From positions 62,001 through 126,000 of the forward strand of contig NW_005179042.1 of assembly GCF_000350225.1 (NCBI RefSeq): a DNA stretch of 64,000 nucleotides, read 5' to 3'. The stretch is from Chondrus crispus (lineage: Eukaryota > Rhodophyta > Florideophyceae > Gigartinales > Gigartinaceae). Positions 9,758 to 20,181 of the stretch are shown here, one piece after another (the stretch's first letter is position 1; every line of letters starts with the position of its first letter). The translations under genes were made by a program, and so were the position numbers. The notes below the pieces were generated by a model. That model had not been told where the DNA came from, searched no databases, and saw only the letters and a list, made by a program, of their open reading frames with translations.

Positions 9758-10455
9758 TGTAGCATAAACACCCCCAGACGACTGGAGGTGTATGCGCAGT
9801 TCGACCTGTAGACCCCGGATCGGAGAAGGGGTGAAGCGGGCCAACCAGCTACGGAACCGGGCTCGGGCCCGGGTAGCGGTGGTAGAGCGGGAGCGAGCAG
9901 GGACGCGCGCACGCACGAGCGGATCGACGCCTCGACGCCCCGGAGCAGCACTGGGTGACGCACCAGTGCTGACGGGCGGAGGCGGTTCCGTGCTCGCTCG
10001 CGTGCTGCGCGTCCACTCCGGCTCGGCTCCGACTAAACGCGCGCGAAGAGCGAAGGCGACGTTTAGAATAAGCTGGGTGGACTGACCTTGGCGGTCGGTT
10101 GAGGACCAGCCCGTGCTTGTCCCCTTCCGCCGCCGTCGGTCCGCTCCATATTTAATATACAAAACACTCTATCATAACACTACAGTACCGAGGTACTGTA
10201 GTGGGCTACTGTAGTGCAGGTCGGCCTGCACTGTAATACTGTCAGCTATGTCGAGGCTGACAGTACACGTATCACTCGTGGTGCGTGCGCGCTTCGTTCG
10301 CGCGGTACAAGGGTGCACGTGTATGCGCAAGTCCCTTGTCCCCGTGGTGTACACGTGGACACGCGCGGTTGTACTGTAGAGCTCGACGCTCTACAGTAGC
10401 TGATCTAGTTCTTGATCTAATCTAATTTAAACCCCCAGGGGGGGGTTATACTACA
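9758..10455 (-). repeat. 5' LTR of element A (698 bp)
   Basis: The ends are TGTAG at 10455 and CTACA at 9758 (minus-strand reading), a perfect terminal inverted repeat. It is followed one base later by a primer-binding site. It is alignable with the LTR of element B, most clearly at the two ends. The U3 part holds a row of perfect hairpins: 10372-10398 (11-bp arms), 10237-10265 (10-bp arms), 10213-10232 (8-bp arms) and 10180-10201 (10-bp arms). Next to them lies an AT-rich, TATA-like stretch (about 10148-10178) that is also conserved in B and is the likely core promoter. Confidence 0.9.
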
Positions 10456-11985
10456 GAATCATTTGGTCATGTGTCACGTTACTTCGAAGTATTAAAGACT
10501 ATTAACGACAAACATCCCGGAATACTGCTTGATGGGGATCGTGTTTGGAACATAGATGAAATTGTGGCTGATGCAACATTCGGCAAGTGTAAAAAAGTGT
10601 TTGGTCCCTCCGATACGCATCATGGTGGTTTCATAGCCTCTTCCAAGACACAAGGAGTAGACAAACACATAACTGCCGTTGTTGCAGTTTCAGCATCTGG
10701 TCGAGTCGCTCCACCGTTTTTCATAGTGGCTGGAAAATATGTCATGTCAAGTTTGCTGGAGCCTTTGCCAAAAATGTTTGGCAAAAGTGGAAGCGATTGC
10801 TATCTGTTTCAATGCCATGGATGCTTCCCGTCTGACGGAGTCGTAAAGTGCAGTGAGAATGGATCGATGGAAATGGATCTACTTTCCGCATACATGACAC
10901 ACCTCAATAATTTTGTCCGCAAGTTTGTCAACACAAGCTAACACTATGCTGTTTCTCTTGATGGCCATGCATCACGTAATGGTTTGAAGTGGCTCGAGGT
11001 TTGTGAAAGAATAATTGTGAAATTGTGTGTTCACCCGCTAACACATCCCACTTTTTACAAACTTGTGACCAAATGGTCAACAAGGAGTTCAAGGTTGCTA
11101 TTCGCGAGATACGAGATGAATTCTACATATCTCAAACGGTGTCAACACGAGGCGTACAGTTTAACCTTATATGCGGAGTTTTCGCATTCTCGTGCATCAC
11201 AACGCAAGGCGTTCGGGATTTATTCAGCAGAACTGGACTGTATCCTTTCAATCCAACATTTGTTCAGACGTTTTTAGATCGGAAGCAGACTGCTGTCAGC
11301 GCTGAAAAATTACTTGATGCGGCGGTTTCGAAACCAGCAGTGCCTCAAAACACGGAATTATTTCCCCACACGAAGGAGGGCACACCGGATTTGGTGACTG
11401 TAGAGAAGGTTGACAGCATTATGAACAGCGAACTTGGGCCCTCTTTAAAACTGCAGCGCTGAAGCATGTTGCTGCAAAATTCGGGCACGGTTAACAACAT
11501 CGTAATGGACACTGTGTCTTCACAATCGACATCGACTGCAAAGAGCAGCAACACAACACCAAAAAACGTGCGACTCTACTGCGGGGCTCCCGCTGAACAT
11601 TTGACTGGCGGACTCATGATTCAGCGTCGTCTTGACAGGGAAAATCCCCAACCGGTGGCAGAATTGGCGAAGCATGAGCGTCGAAAAGCGACTGAGAGCC
11701 TACGTAATGCTAAGAAAGCGGCAGCTCTGAGGAAGAGGAAATCTCGCGAGGATGAGCGAAAGAGGTTAAAGGACCAAAAACAACAGGCTACTGAGGAAAA
11801 AGCTTCGAAAAGACGCAAAAAGGCAACAGCAAGAGGCTCTGAGGTGCGCTTGAAAGGGTCAGAGGGTTGTAGGGGAAGTCGAAAGAAGTCGCGAGCACCA
11901 AGAGAAAGCTGGAAGATATCTATAACTATTGTCGGGCAAATTGTTTCGGCTGTCCTGGCGAAGAAATCTTCTGTCCGGAATTAAC
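10456..11985 (+). pseudogene. Pogo/jerky-type DDE transposase, 5'-truncated and decayed
   Basis: The encoded protein resembles the DDE_1 transposase family (pogo/Tigger/jerky). The first catalytic Asp is in VWNIDE (about 10540-10560), followed by a typical AVVAVSASGRVAPPFFIV block. The second is in LDGHASRN (about 10960) and the third in PANTSHFLQTCD (about 11029-11064). A Lys/Arg-rich tail follows (11640-11830), and an alternative frame near 11930 gives a cysteine-rich end. Damage: an in-frame TAA at 10939-10941, a frame change near 11030, TGA at 11460-11462 and probably one more shift near 11910. The N-terminal half, including any DNA-binding domain, is missing because element A starts at 10455; the frame is open right up to that border. 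Confidence 0.85.
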
Positions 11986-13043
11986 CGTTGTCGTAAAACT
12001 TTGTGAAACGGTTAGTTTGTTTTGTCACGCTTGTTGTTTTAGTTCTTGACCCTAGTTTGGTGCAAAACCCCACCAGGAGATAGCGAGAGGTGTGCTTTCT
12101 CCATTGGTCAGCTCGGAATTCATCACGGGGATGTCACGAGAGTGCAAGGGCTGCGGCGCCAAAGTTGTCCGGAATTGACCTTTCCGGGAAGGGTAGCTTA
12201 TTTGTAACTACAGGAGATGAGATAGCCTTGTAAGTTGAGGAGCTTGGAGTGTAGTCTTGTGACGCACGACGGCAGCATCTCCTTGTGAACGTCTGAAGGC
12301 GACTTAACCTCATAGGTGCGCAGAGGCGTATTCTTCCTTTCAAACGCGCAGGGGCGTCCCCTTCTTGTTCTCCTTGATACACGGAGACATTTTTCTCCCT
12401 CTGACGCACGGCGGCGGCTCGTTCTTCTATGACTTGCGCAGACGCTGCGAGCGAACGGCACGGGGAAAGTAGAGGCATAAACAAAGAATGATTTTCTTGT
12501 CTTTTGTGAGTCAGGGTTGCTTGCCCTGTATGCGTGCGAGCGTGCGTGCAGGAAATTTGGAGTTGCTCAATATGTGTCTTAGTGTCCAGCTGGAAGCAGA
12601 ACGCTGGTGCTGACACTTCCTGAAAGACAACGAAGAGACACTACAATTACTTACGCTACATTCTACGCCGCTCGCAACTGTTGGCGATTCGAGAGGGCCG
12701 TCACACATCAAGCCTCCAGTCACCTTACAGCAGCCAAGAGGAGCTAATCTAAGTAGAAGGTACCAGCCACAGTAGGAGGAAGTAAGAAAGGAGGTAATGG
12801 GCTACAGTACTTTATCTTTGCTGCAGTCCATATCTAAAGGTTGATGATAACTTGGACGGATCATTTGGGCTGCGATGCGACAGAAGCTGTCACAACTACA
12901 AGTTTCATCACATGCAATTTTGGATAGTGCGGTGCATTCATGACGTCACTAGCTACGACATAACGACAGACTGAAATGATGTAAATGGAATATGTTCGAG
13001 AAGAACGGTGCGACTTGTTGGACGTGTGATTCCAAATCGATTC
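11986..13043. other. Stretch without a convincing gene
   Basis: This follows the transposase remnant and may include its transposon end, but I found no terminal inverted repeat. A minus-strand ORF at 12134-12616 (160 codons) has no recognisable motif, and a pyrimidine tract followed by AG (about 12625) lies just upstream of it. I do not call it. Confidence 0.4.
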
Positions 13044-13694
13044 CTAGCAACAGGCCCTCCCACCCCTGCAGCACTTCTTTGGCAACTTACAACATCTCGT
13101 CCTAGAGCAAAGCCGGCCAAATTTGCCCCTACAATTAATGATACCTGTTCTCGATGCACAGATAAGTCTTCCAAAGATGAAACTACACCGGCCATTTCGA
13201 GCAGTGGGATCGCAGCAAAGCTTCCCACCACGGCACGCCTCTCTAGCAACCAATTTGCCATTTGATTGTCGGCACAGCGCAAGGTTATTTCGACTCAGGC
13301 AAATTCCATCGCCGTTGCACTTGCTGTCGAAACCAGGAGCACAACATTCGTTACGACAGCATCGAGAAAAGCGGCAGCAATTTCTGTTGAGAGGGCACCG
13401 GAACGGGAATCCGGATGGGCAGGAAATCTGGTGATCAGACGTTTTCTTCTGGAACTCTCCAATAGTTGTCACATCCGTTGCTGTGTTTCTCACTTCCGTT
13501 TTCAGGGCAATCCTCACACCTTCTGGAACGTTAGCTTCGAAATCAAGCTCGTCTTCCTTGAGATCGTCGGCGTCTACAGGAGCTGCGTTACCGCCGTCAC
13601 CCACAGGCAAACTTTCCTCTTCCTTCGGAGCTGCGAAAACAAAGGCACATGCCCACAACAGGAGAACCACAAACAAGAGGTTCCGGATGAACAT
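13044..13694 (-). CDS. Secreted cysteine-rich protein (216 aa)
   Basis: A hydrophobic signal peptide begins MFIRNLLFVVLLLWACAFVF, with likely cleavage near residue 22 after an Ala-rich stretch. An acidic segment (about residues 23-95) looks like a propeptide or linker. The C-terminal ~125 residues carry 24 cysteines, many as CC pairs (NRNCCRFSRCCRNECC; KKCCRGGRACC), with basic residues between them. The pattern recalls disulfide-rich extracellular proteins such as granulins, but I cannot assign a family. I chose the ATG at 13694; the ORF extends upstream only through a TTG codon. A TATA-like box lies about 110 nt upstream. It stops with TAG. The similar layout of the 28325-29512 gene suggests both are real. 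Confidence 0.75.
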   Translation of the reverse strand: MFIRNLLFVVLLLWACAFVFAAPKEEESLPVGDGGNAAPVDADDLKEDELDFEANVPEGVRIALKTEVRNTATDVTTIGEFQKKTSDHQISCPSGFPFRCPLNRNCCRFSRCCRNECCAPGFDSKCNGDGICLSRNNLALCRQSNGKLVAREACRGGKLCCDPTARNGRCSFIFGRLICASRTGIINCRGKFGRLCSRTRCCKLPKKCCRGGRACC

Positions 13695-13801
13695 TTTTAA
13701 GGACAAAAAACTTTTCTGCGCAGTTCTGCAATTCAGAGCTGAGGTGCGGGCTTGCTTAGAAGCTTGCAGATATCAAAGGCTACGGGTGAGTGGAAAGCGC
13801 G

Positions 13802-13809
13802 TTTATATA
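13802..13809 (-). promoter_or_regulatory. TATA-like box of the 13044-13694 gene
   Basis: TATATAAA on the minus strand, about 110 nt upstream of the ATG at 13694. The second secreted gene has a similar TATATAAT about 75 nt before its ATG. Confidence 0.5.
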
Positions 13810-13829
13810 GAAAAAAAGACCCCTATTCT

Positions 13830-15728
13830 AGTTACAACTGAGGGGAATGTCTTTGACTGCAATCTCCTCGCATTCAAATCGAATCATAGAACGGTTTTCT
13901 TGCTGGACAAGTAGGATTCTATATTTATTCTATTCAATGAGAATGAGCCATTACTTCATTACACACTTTTCTGAAATCTCATGTTGGGCTTATGTGAGAT
14001 AGTCCACAAATGCATCTGTTCAGATAGAGATAAACTCTTCTAGAGTCTACAACAGACATCGGTTTATACGAAACTTTTGCACTGGACACTCCATCAGCCT
14101 TTAACCCCCCCCCCCCCCCCCCCCAACCCCATGGCAGAGGAAAGCGACAGAAGAAAGATTTGACATCAGTGCAACTTCAGATATTTTGAGTATGCCCTCA
14201 TAAAACAAAAGGGAGGTGCCAGACAGTTCGTGCCGTATGAGCAGGGCACAATTGCTTGAAGCGTAAACTCTTGTAGAATACAGAGAGAGCCGAACGCGTT
14301 TGCCTCTCTGCGTACAATCATAATTATACAGATCTTTTCAGGATGCAGGACCTTAAAAAAGCAGGGAAAGTTGTGCGGATACTGACTGTCGCAATCGATA
14401 TATGAGAAAGCGTATCGCTAGAATCACAATAGCGGAAAGATATGTCATTACAATGCTCGTATGCGAATGTCTGCCTGATCTCACCTTTCATTCTCGTGAA
14501 TGCTTGTCCGCTGTGAATGCGCTGGAGCCTATCTGGGTGGTATACAGTATAACAAGTTCATATACACTCTGACCACAGCCATCTTAGGATTCTCCATGGC
14601 CTATATTCGAGTGTTGGCGACAGCAGGGTTACATATTCGGCCCATAACATTATTCTCAGAGTTCCATCATTCGTCTAAAGGAAAAATTCGTAGACTGCTT
14701 CCTTGTGATAGACAGGAAAAGTTGCCTGACGCTATAATTGCTGTGACTTGATTCGCAGACAAGCCTGCGTGGTGATCGTATTGACGAACAGGTCCGAGCA
14801 CTGCAAGAAACAGGGTTATAATGCCTTGTTGTATAAAAGCCTTTCTTCGAAGGATAACTGAAAGATCACCACTGCAAGAACTGTTGATATATGAGAATTT
14901 CGTTGTACTTCAAAAATTATGCCCTTCCTCGGAGAGGTTGTCATAAAACCCTTTGACGCTGCATCGTAGCGAAGGGTATTGTCAAAGTTACGGAAGACCC
15001 GGCGAGAATGTAAGAATTTGGAAAACTCGCGCGATTTCATTGCATTGAAATATTATTACCAGCGTGGTACAATAGTTACCAGAGAAGTCGGCTCGGGTCT
15101 CGTGCTATAGTTTGACGAACAAAGACAATTGCGGTAAGTGTACTCGACCCTTTGGGGCAGTCTTCCTATGGTAGTATCGGTGGGATGGATCACATTGGAA
15201 TACCAGGTGAGGCCTTAATATAGCGTCTGCTGATGCGCTTACAGTAAGGGATCATGTGACCTATTATCTGGGATCTCACGATGGATACAAAGGTAGGTAC
15301 TCTTGCATTGTTGCCCAAGTTTTTGTTTAGTTGACAGAAACGTCAGCAACAAAGTACTGTACCATGTCTCATACTGTTCATGATGCTTGAAATTTGAATA
15401 TGGCTGGAGCGTTCTGTACAAGTATGCAGACCTGACTAGGTTTGATCTAAGTACTGAAATGCCAACCGAACTAATGGTTGTGTAGGCTTGTGAGAATCTG
15501 CAAGACGGCAGCTACTCCCCTATCGCAATTCCACTCGGTTCAGAAGCCATGGAGTCGGTTTGAGATTCTGTAGCAGACTTGAGCTTCGGGTTTTTTGGCT
15601 CTGATGGGTATTTGCTTTATTGAATGGTTGAAAGCCTTTGAACCGGCGCTGAACAAAAAAGACATACAGTACGGCCTCCCAAGTTCAAGATGTAATAATG
15701 AGAAATCATGTGCTCATACGGCTCCTCA
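13830..15728. other. Intergenic, AT-rich, no gene seen
   Basis: Only short ORFs without motifs. A run of 20 C lies at 14105-14124. The right end (15729-15733, AAATC) is the target site of the Copia insertion. Confidence 0.6.
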
Positions 15729-15733
15729 AAATC

Positions 15734-15939
15734 TGTTAGCAGTTGAGAGTGTGTGTTCAGTAGTTTACTTGTCTACCTCTCCGCACTTCACTGCGGCGAG
15801 GCAATTTATACTGTTATGAATCCTTGAGCATCTATATGCATCAAAGTAACACCTACATTATCTAGCACCGAATTGGTGGCATCCCAAATTCGGGTGCATC
15901 CCGATTGAGGACGCACAGCAGTTGTTACTGCTTTTGACA
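15734..15939 (-). repeat. 3' LTR of the Copia element (206 bp)
   Basis: On the minus strand it runs from TGTCA to TAACA; the terminal inverted repeat is TGT/ACA. It matches 20182-20387 base for base as far as I could compare. Confidence 0.95.
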
Positions 15940-15954
15940 CTCCCTCTCGTCCTC
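15940..15954 (-). other. Copia polypurine tract
   Basis: GAGGACGAGAGGGAG on the minus strand lies directly before the 3' LTR and overlaps the polyprotein stop codon by two bases. It would prime plus-strand DNA synthesis. Confidence 0.8.
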
Positions 15955-18900
15955 AAGTGTCTGCATCGCGGAGGCCCATGTCCTTGGCGAAGTGACTGTG
16001 CTTCTGTGAGTTCAGGGACTTTGTCATGATGTCGGCGACCATCTCAGTGGTCGGAATGTACATCAGCTTGATGGTCCCATGTCGCACATGATCACGCAGA
16101 AAGTGATATTTGACGTCAATGTGCTTGGAGCGATCGTTACAAACGTCATTCTTTGCCAGTTCGAGTGCACCTTGGTTGTCGCCCCGAATGAGTACTTCAG
16201 TGCCGGTAGATGAATTGTTTCCAAACTCTGCAAGCATTCTGCGCAGCCATATGGCTTCACGAACTGCGTAAGACATTGAAATGTACTCGGCTTCGAGTGT
16301 GGATTGCGCAACCACATCTTGCTTCTTACTGCGCCAGGAGACGGCTCCCCCAGCACTAAGATACACAAATCCGCTGACAGATTTACGCTCAATGCGGTCG
16401 GTGGCAAAATCAGAGTCTGTGTAACCGAGAAGTTCCGCTTCTTGTTCATTGTTTCGGCTGTAGACGATGCCCAGTGCCCTTGTCCTTTTGAGGTAGCGCA
16501 GTACATGCTTGGCCGCCTGCCAGTGTATCATCAGTGGGTCCTCCATAAAACGTGAAAGGAATGATGTAGCGAAAGCGACATCGGGGCGAGTCGTGTTTGC
16601 CAGATGAAGTATTGCGCCGACGAGTTCACGGTATGGGACAAATTGCATGCGGCGGTACTCCCCCTCTTCGCGAGACCTCAGTAAGGAAGGAGAGTCCAAA
16701 ACCATTCCGGGAGGGATCGGGACGTTTGCCGCCCGGCAGTTCGACATACCAAACTTTGCAATCAGTTGGTCAATCATCAAGGCACTGTGAATTTTCAAGG
16801 TTCCGAGCTCGAGATTGCGTTCGATGATGATTCCCAAGAACTTCGATACGTCTTGCTCCACTCGAATGGAAACGTGAGCTGCGATGCGGTCGGCAAAGAC
16901 TTGTAGTTCTTGTAGTGTCGGACCGGCAAGTAGCATGTCGTCGACGTATACGAGAAGGTAGATGACTGTGTTGCTGGAGTGAAGCATGTATAGACTGGAA
17001 TCAGATTTCGATTTGGTGAAGCCCAAGGTAGTAAGAAGGCGGTCTACTACTTGATGCCAAGCTCGAGATGCTTGCTTGAGGCCGTACAGTGCTTTGAGCA
17101 GACGATAGACCCATGTGGACCGAGTAGGGTCGATGAAACCTTGTGGTTGCTCCATGTAGATTGTCTCATCGAGTTCACCGTTTAGGAAAGCAGCTTTAAC
17201 ATCCAACTGCAATAGAGCCAATGCCTCTTTTGTCGCCAGAGCCAGAACGAAACGTAGCGTGGAGTATTTGGCAACTGGAGCGAAGGTTTCATTGTAGTCG
17301 ATACCATGCTTCTGAGTGAAACCTTTCGCGACCAAACGCGCGCGCCGACGAGCAAGACGACCTGTGGCGTCCAACTTGTTCATGTACACCCATTTGTTCT
17401 TGATTGGCTTGGTGTTGGGAGGGCGCGATTCAAGAACCCAGGTACCATTGCGATTGAGTTCATCGATCTCCGTCTGCATGGCATCTTGCCATTCGCGTGC
17501 ATGAGGGCCTTTGACGGCCTCGCTATAGGTGGTTGGCACCGCAGGATCATCATTGCCAAGACGAACATTCAACGCGATGGCAGTGAGGTCAGTGTAGCGA
17601 ATCGGCTGTTTGGATACTCGTCCAGAGCGGGTCGTATTGGGTAAATAGGTGAGATCGTCCTGATTGACAGGTGCACTGGTCGTGGGAGCAGAAGTATCCT
17701 GCTCATTGTGGCGGTTATCGTCGTTGTCGTTGGAGGGATCGACAGAGTCGTTCGGGTCATCACAATTACCAGTAGTATCAGACATACTGTTTTCATCCGT
17801 CTCAAATAGTGGAGGAGAATCGGCTTCATCGTTGTCCAGGTGGAAAGCATCGCCGAGCTTTGAATTGGGATGGGCATCGGGAGGAGTATAACGTTTTGAC
17901 TCATCGAACGTGACGTCGCGTGATGTAACGACTTTCTGTTCATCTGGTATGTAGATTTTGTAGCTGTTCCCGTTGGCGTATCCCACCAGTACCCCAGTCT
18001 TTGCACGCGTAGTAAACTTTCCAGAGCGTCGGGGTTTCGGGATGTGTACGTAGGAAACGGCACCGAATGTGCGAAAGTGGGAGAGATCAGGACGCTCTCC
18101 AATAATGACTTCATACGGTGTCTTTGAAGGATCGTTGCAGGCGGTCGTGAACAACCGGTTGCGGATGTAGTTGGCTGTGTTCATAGCCTCAGCCCACAAA
18201 CGCTGGTGCCCCTCGATGTGGGACACTCCTTGCATGAGTGTGCGAGCCATGTCCATGAGCGTGCGGTTGAGGCGTTCAGCCTTGCCGTTTGATTCAGGGG
18301 AATAAGGTGCACTGCGTTCATGGAGGATACCCTTGTCAGCGAGCCATTTCTGAAAGGATCCAGACAGGAATTCTTTCCCGTTGTCCGTTCGAAGTCGGCG
18401 GACGCTAATGCGCTTGACATTCCCGCGGAATATTGTTTCCAACTCGAGGATCATGTGCTTGACGCAGTCCGCAGTTTGCTTCTTCGACTTCATGAAGCGA
18501 ACGAGTGACAGTCCGCTGGAGTCATCGTACAGCGGGATACAGTAGCTCGAACCGTTCAGGGAAGGTTCACGAACCGGTCCGATGATATCTGCGTGGACCA
18601 AGTCCAACGGTTTTGAATTGTCAGAGGTGGAGGGTGGACGTGAATCGCGTGTGGACTTACCTTTCTTGCACGGTTCACATGTAGAGAGATGGGGACAATT
18701 CTTGATGCCGATGCCCTTGACGATTGGTATGGTCTTTTCGATGACGCTTTGGCTCGCATGTCCGAGGCGGGCGTGCCATAGATCTTGTTCCTCACATTTC
18801 GTGAGCAGAGCGAGGTCTTCGTCAGGAAGCATGTCGATTTCATACAACCCATCGGACCGCTCGATGCCCTTAAGAAATGTTCCCGCGTTTCCAGTGCGGG

Positions 18901-20104
18901 TGACAACGCAGATTCCGTGTCCATCAGAACCTGTATCGAAGCTAACGCGGAAGCCGGCACGGCGGAGCTTGCTGACCGAAATGAGGTTGCACATCAGATT
19001 TGGGATGAACAAAGTGTCCTGCATGCGTATGAGTGTCGAAGTTTCATCGAACTGTGCACGCCCTTGAATAGTGCCGACACCTTTAACGCACGTCTGGGTT
19101 CCGTTTCCAAGTGACACAGAGGCCTCAGTTTGACTGGTGCTTAAATCCTTGAAGAACTTCTCGTTGTTAGACATGTTTGCGGTAGCCCCGGAATCTAGGA
19201 ACCACTTGTTCTTCAGGCATTTGGTAGTACCAGAGCGTGACGTGAGGCAAGTAGCGATAAAAGTGATATAGCTTGATCCAGCATGTTCCGAGTTGTCGTC
19301 GTTGTCATTTCGATGATCGTTGGAACGACGGAGCTGACGGTAGTGGGAGCGAGGATTTCGACGGTTTCGGTACTTTTCGTTTTGGCCGCGGTAGCGAGTG
19401 TCGGGGCGGTACTGTGGGCTCTCAGGGTTGTGGTAGCATTCCGACTTGCGATGCCCCTTTCGGCCGCAGTGATGGCATTTTTGGTCATAGTGAGCAGCCA
19501 GAGCGGTGGAGTCATCTGCATCGGGAGGCTGTAGCGACATTTCATGTGTAACTAGCATGCCTATTGCAACTTCACGTTCGTGTTGCATGGCGCGAATGAC
19601 TTGGACAGGTACCTTGAAGTCTTCTGTCAACCCGCGAAGCATGGCTCGTTTCTTTTCACTGTCTGAGACAGTATGTCCAACGCCGGACAGTTTGCTTTCG
19701 AGCTCCCGTAGGCGGTTAACGTACTGGATGATCTTCTCCGTAGGTTTCATTTTGAGACATTGATATTGCTCGAGGTGTGTATCAATGGATGCTTCCGAGA
19801 TGGCCTGGTATGTTTTCTTCAGTTTGTTCCATATCTCTGTCGGGTCGCGAAGGTCAATGACGCCAGCATTACAGGAGTCATCAATAGTGAGAAGAATGTT
19901 GCTCAACGCCGAATCGCGACGGCGGATGTACTTGAGCTTCTCAGTGGGGTCTTCAGGCTCAGTTTCAGTCCCATTGACAATGACCCAGAGACCTTTGCCG
20001 CGGAGGACCAACTCGACCTTGCGCGACCAACGGTAATAGTTCGTAGAGTTAAGACGCTCAATGTGGAAGCGACTGGTATCCACAGTGTCCAGAGAGTCTG
20101 TCAT
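15953..20104 (-). CDS. Copia Gag-Pol polyprotein (1383 aa)
   Basis: A single ORF covers all functions. The N-terminal Gag contains FHIERLNSTNYYRWSRKVEL and a UBN2-like capsid region. A zinc knuckle CHHCGRKGHRKSEC lies near residue 225, and protease WFLDSGATANMS near 310. Integrase has an HHCC finger (HARLGH ... CEPCKKGK) and core residues in VHADIIGP, LRTDNGKEF and SPESNGKAERLN. RT has VKAAFLNGELDETIYMEQP and LLVYVDDMLLAG, and RNase H has LLGYTDSDFATD and KHIDVKYHF. All catalytic motifs look intact. The ATG at 20104 gives MTDSLDTVDTSRF; the longer frame starts only at GTG. Having no gag-pol stop or shift, Gag excess would have to come from another mechanism. Confidence 0.95.
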   Translation of the reverse strand: MTDSLDTVDTSRFHIERLNSTNYYRWSRKVELVLRGKGLWVIVNGTETEPEDPTEKLKYIRRRDSALSNILLTIDDSCNAGVIDLRDPTEIWNKLKKTYQAISEASIDTHLEQYQCLKMKPTEKIIQYVNRLRELESKLSGVGHTVSDSEKKRAMLRGLTEDFKVPVQVIRAMQHEREVAIGMLVTHEMSLQPPDADDSTALAAHYDQKCHHCGRKGHRKSECYHNPESPQYRPDTRYRGQNEKYRNRRNPRSHYRQLRRSNDHRNDNDDNSEHAGSSYITFIATCLTSRSGTTKCLKNKWFLDSGATANMSNNEKFFKDLSTSQTEASVSLGNGTQTCVKGVGTIQGRAQFDETSTLIRMQDTLFIPNLMCNLISVSKLRRAGFRVSFDTGSDGHGICVVTRTGNAGTFLKGIERSDGLYEIDMLPDEDLALLTKCEEQDLWHARLGHASQSVIEKTIPIVKGIGIKNCPHLSTCEPCKKGKSTRDSRPPSTSDNSKPLDLVHADIIGPVREPSLNGSSYCIPLYDDSSGLSLVRFMKSKKQTADCVKHMILELETIFRGNVKRISVRRLRTDNGKEFLSGSFQKWLADKGILHERSAPYSPESNGKAERLNRTLMDMARTLMQGVSHIEGHQRLWAEAMNTANYIRNRLFTTACNDPSKTPYEVIIGERPDLSHFRTFGAVSYVHIPKPRRSGKFTTRAKTGVLVGYANGNSYKIYIPDEQKVVTSRDVTFDESKRYTPPDAHPNSKLGDAFHLDNDEADSPPLFETDENSMSDTTGNCDDPNDSVDPSNDNDDNRHNEQDTSAPTTSAPVNQDDLTYLPNTTRSGRVSKQPIRYTDLTAIALNVRLGNDDPAVPTTYSEAVKGPHAREWQDAMQTEIDELNRNGTWVLESRPPNTKPIKNKWVYMNKLDATGRLARRRARLVAKGFTQKHGIDYNETFAPVAKYSTLRFVLALATKEALALLQLDVKAAFLNGELDETIYMEQPQGFIDPTRSTWVYRLLKALYGLKQASRAWHQVVDRLLTTLGFTKSKSDSSLYMLHSSNTVIYLLVYVDDMLLAGPTLQELQVFADRIAAHVSIRVEQDVSKFLGIIIERNLELGTLKIHSALMIDQLIAKFGMSNCRAANVPIPPGMVLDSPSLLRSREEGEYRRMQFVPYRELVGAILHLANTTRPDVAFATSFLSRFMEDPLMIHWQAAKHVLRYLKRTRALGIVYSRNNEQEAELLGYTDSDFATDRIERKSVSGFVYLSAGGAVSWRSKKQDVVAQSTLEAEYISMSYAVREAIWLRRMLAEFGNNSSTGTEVLIRGDNQGALELAKNDVCNDRSKHIDVKYHFLRDHVRHGTIKLMYIPTTEMVADIMTKSLNSQKHSHFAKDMGLRDADT

Positions 20105-20170
20105 TGTGGTACTGACGGTCGGTAGCACGGCGGAGCGGAGACCAAGCAGCGTAGCACAGGAGGTGTTAGT

Positions 20171-20181
20171 GGCCCATAACC
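20171..20181 (-). other. Copia primer-binding site, initiator tRNA-Met anticodon-region type
   Basis: Directly after the LTR, the minus strand reads GGTTATGGGCC. This is complementary to GGCCCATAACC, the anticodon stem-loop of eukaryotic initiator tRNA-Met as I remember it. Drosophila copia and yeast Ty5 prime from an internal half-tRNA of this kind. No TGG for a CCA end is present at the LTR border. Confidence 0.65.

Larger units (their letters stand above)
1..10455 (-). mobile_element. Gypsy (Metaviridae) chromodomain retrotransposon, element A, 3' end beyond window
   Basis: Read on the minus strand, the order is 5' LTR (10455-9758), primer site, gag (9681-7111), pol (6970-2387), then 2.4 kb of non-coding 3' region running off the left edge. 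The pol order protease, RT, RNase H, integrase, chromodomain places it in the chromovirus branch of Ty3/Gypsy. Both ORFs are uninterrupted, unlike relatives B and C in this window. It is inserted in a DDE transposase gene, whose reading frame resumes directly at 10456; the 5-bp target-site duplication would be GAATC (10456-10460), but its partner lies outside the window. One catalytic RT residue is altered, so autonomous activity is doubtful. Confidence 0.93.

Noticed and set aside
12134..12616. 160-codon minus-strand ORF
   Set aside because: No motif, no good start context, His/Thr repeats of low complexity.
14105..14124. Poly-C tract as end of a TIR element
   Set aside because: No matching G-rich terminus or TCGCGATATAGT motif nearby.
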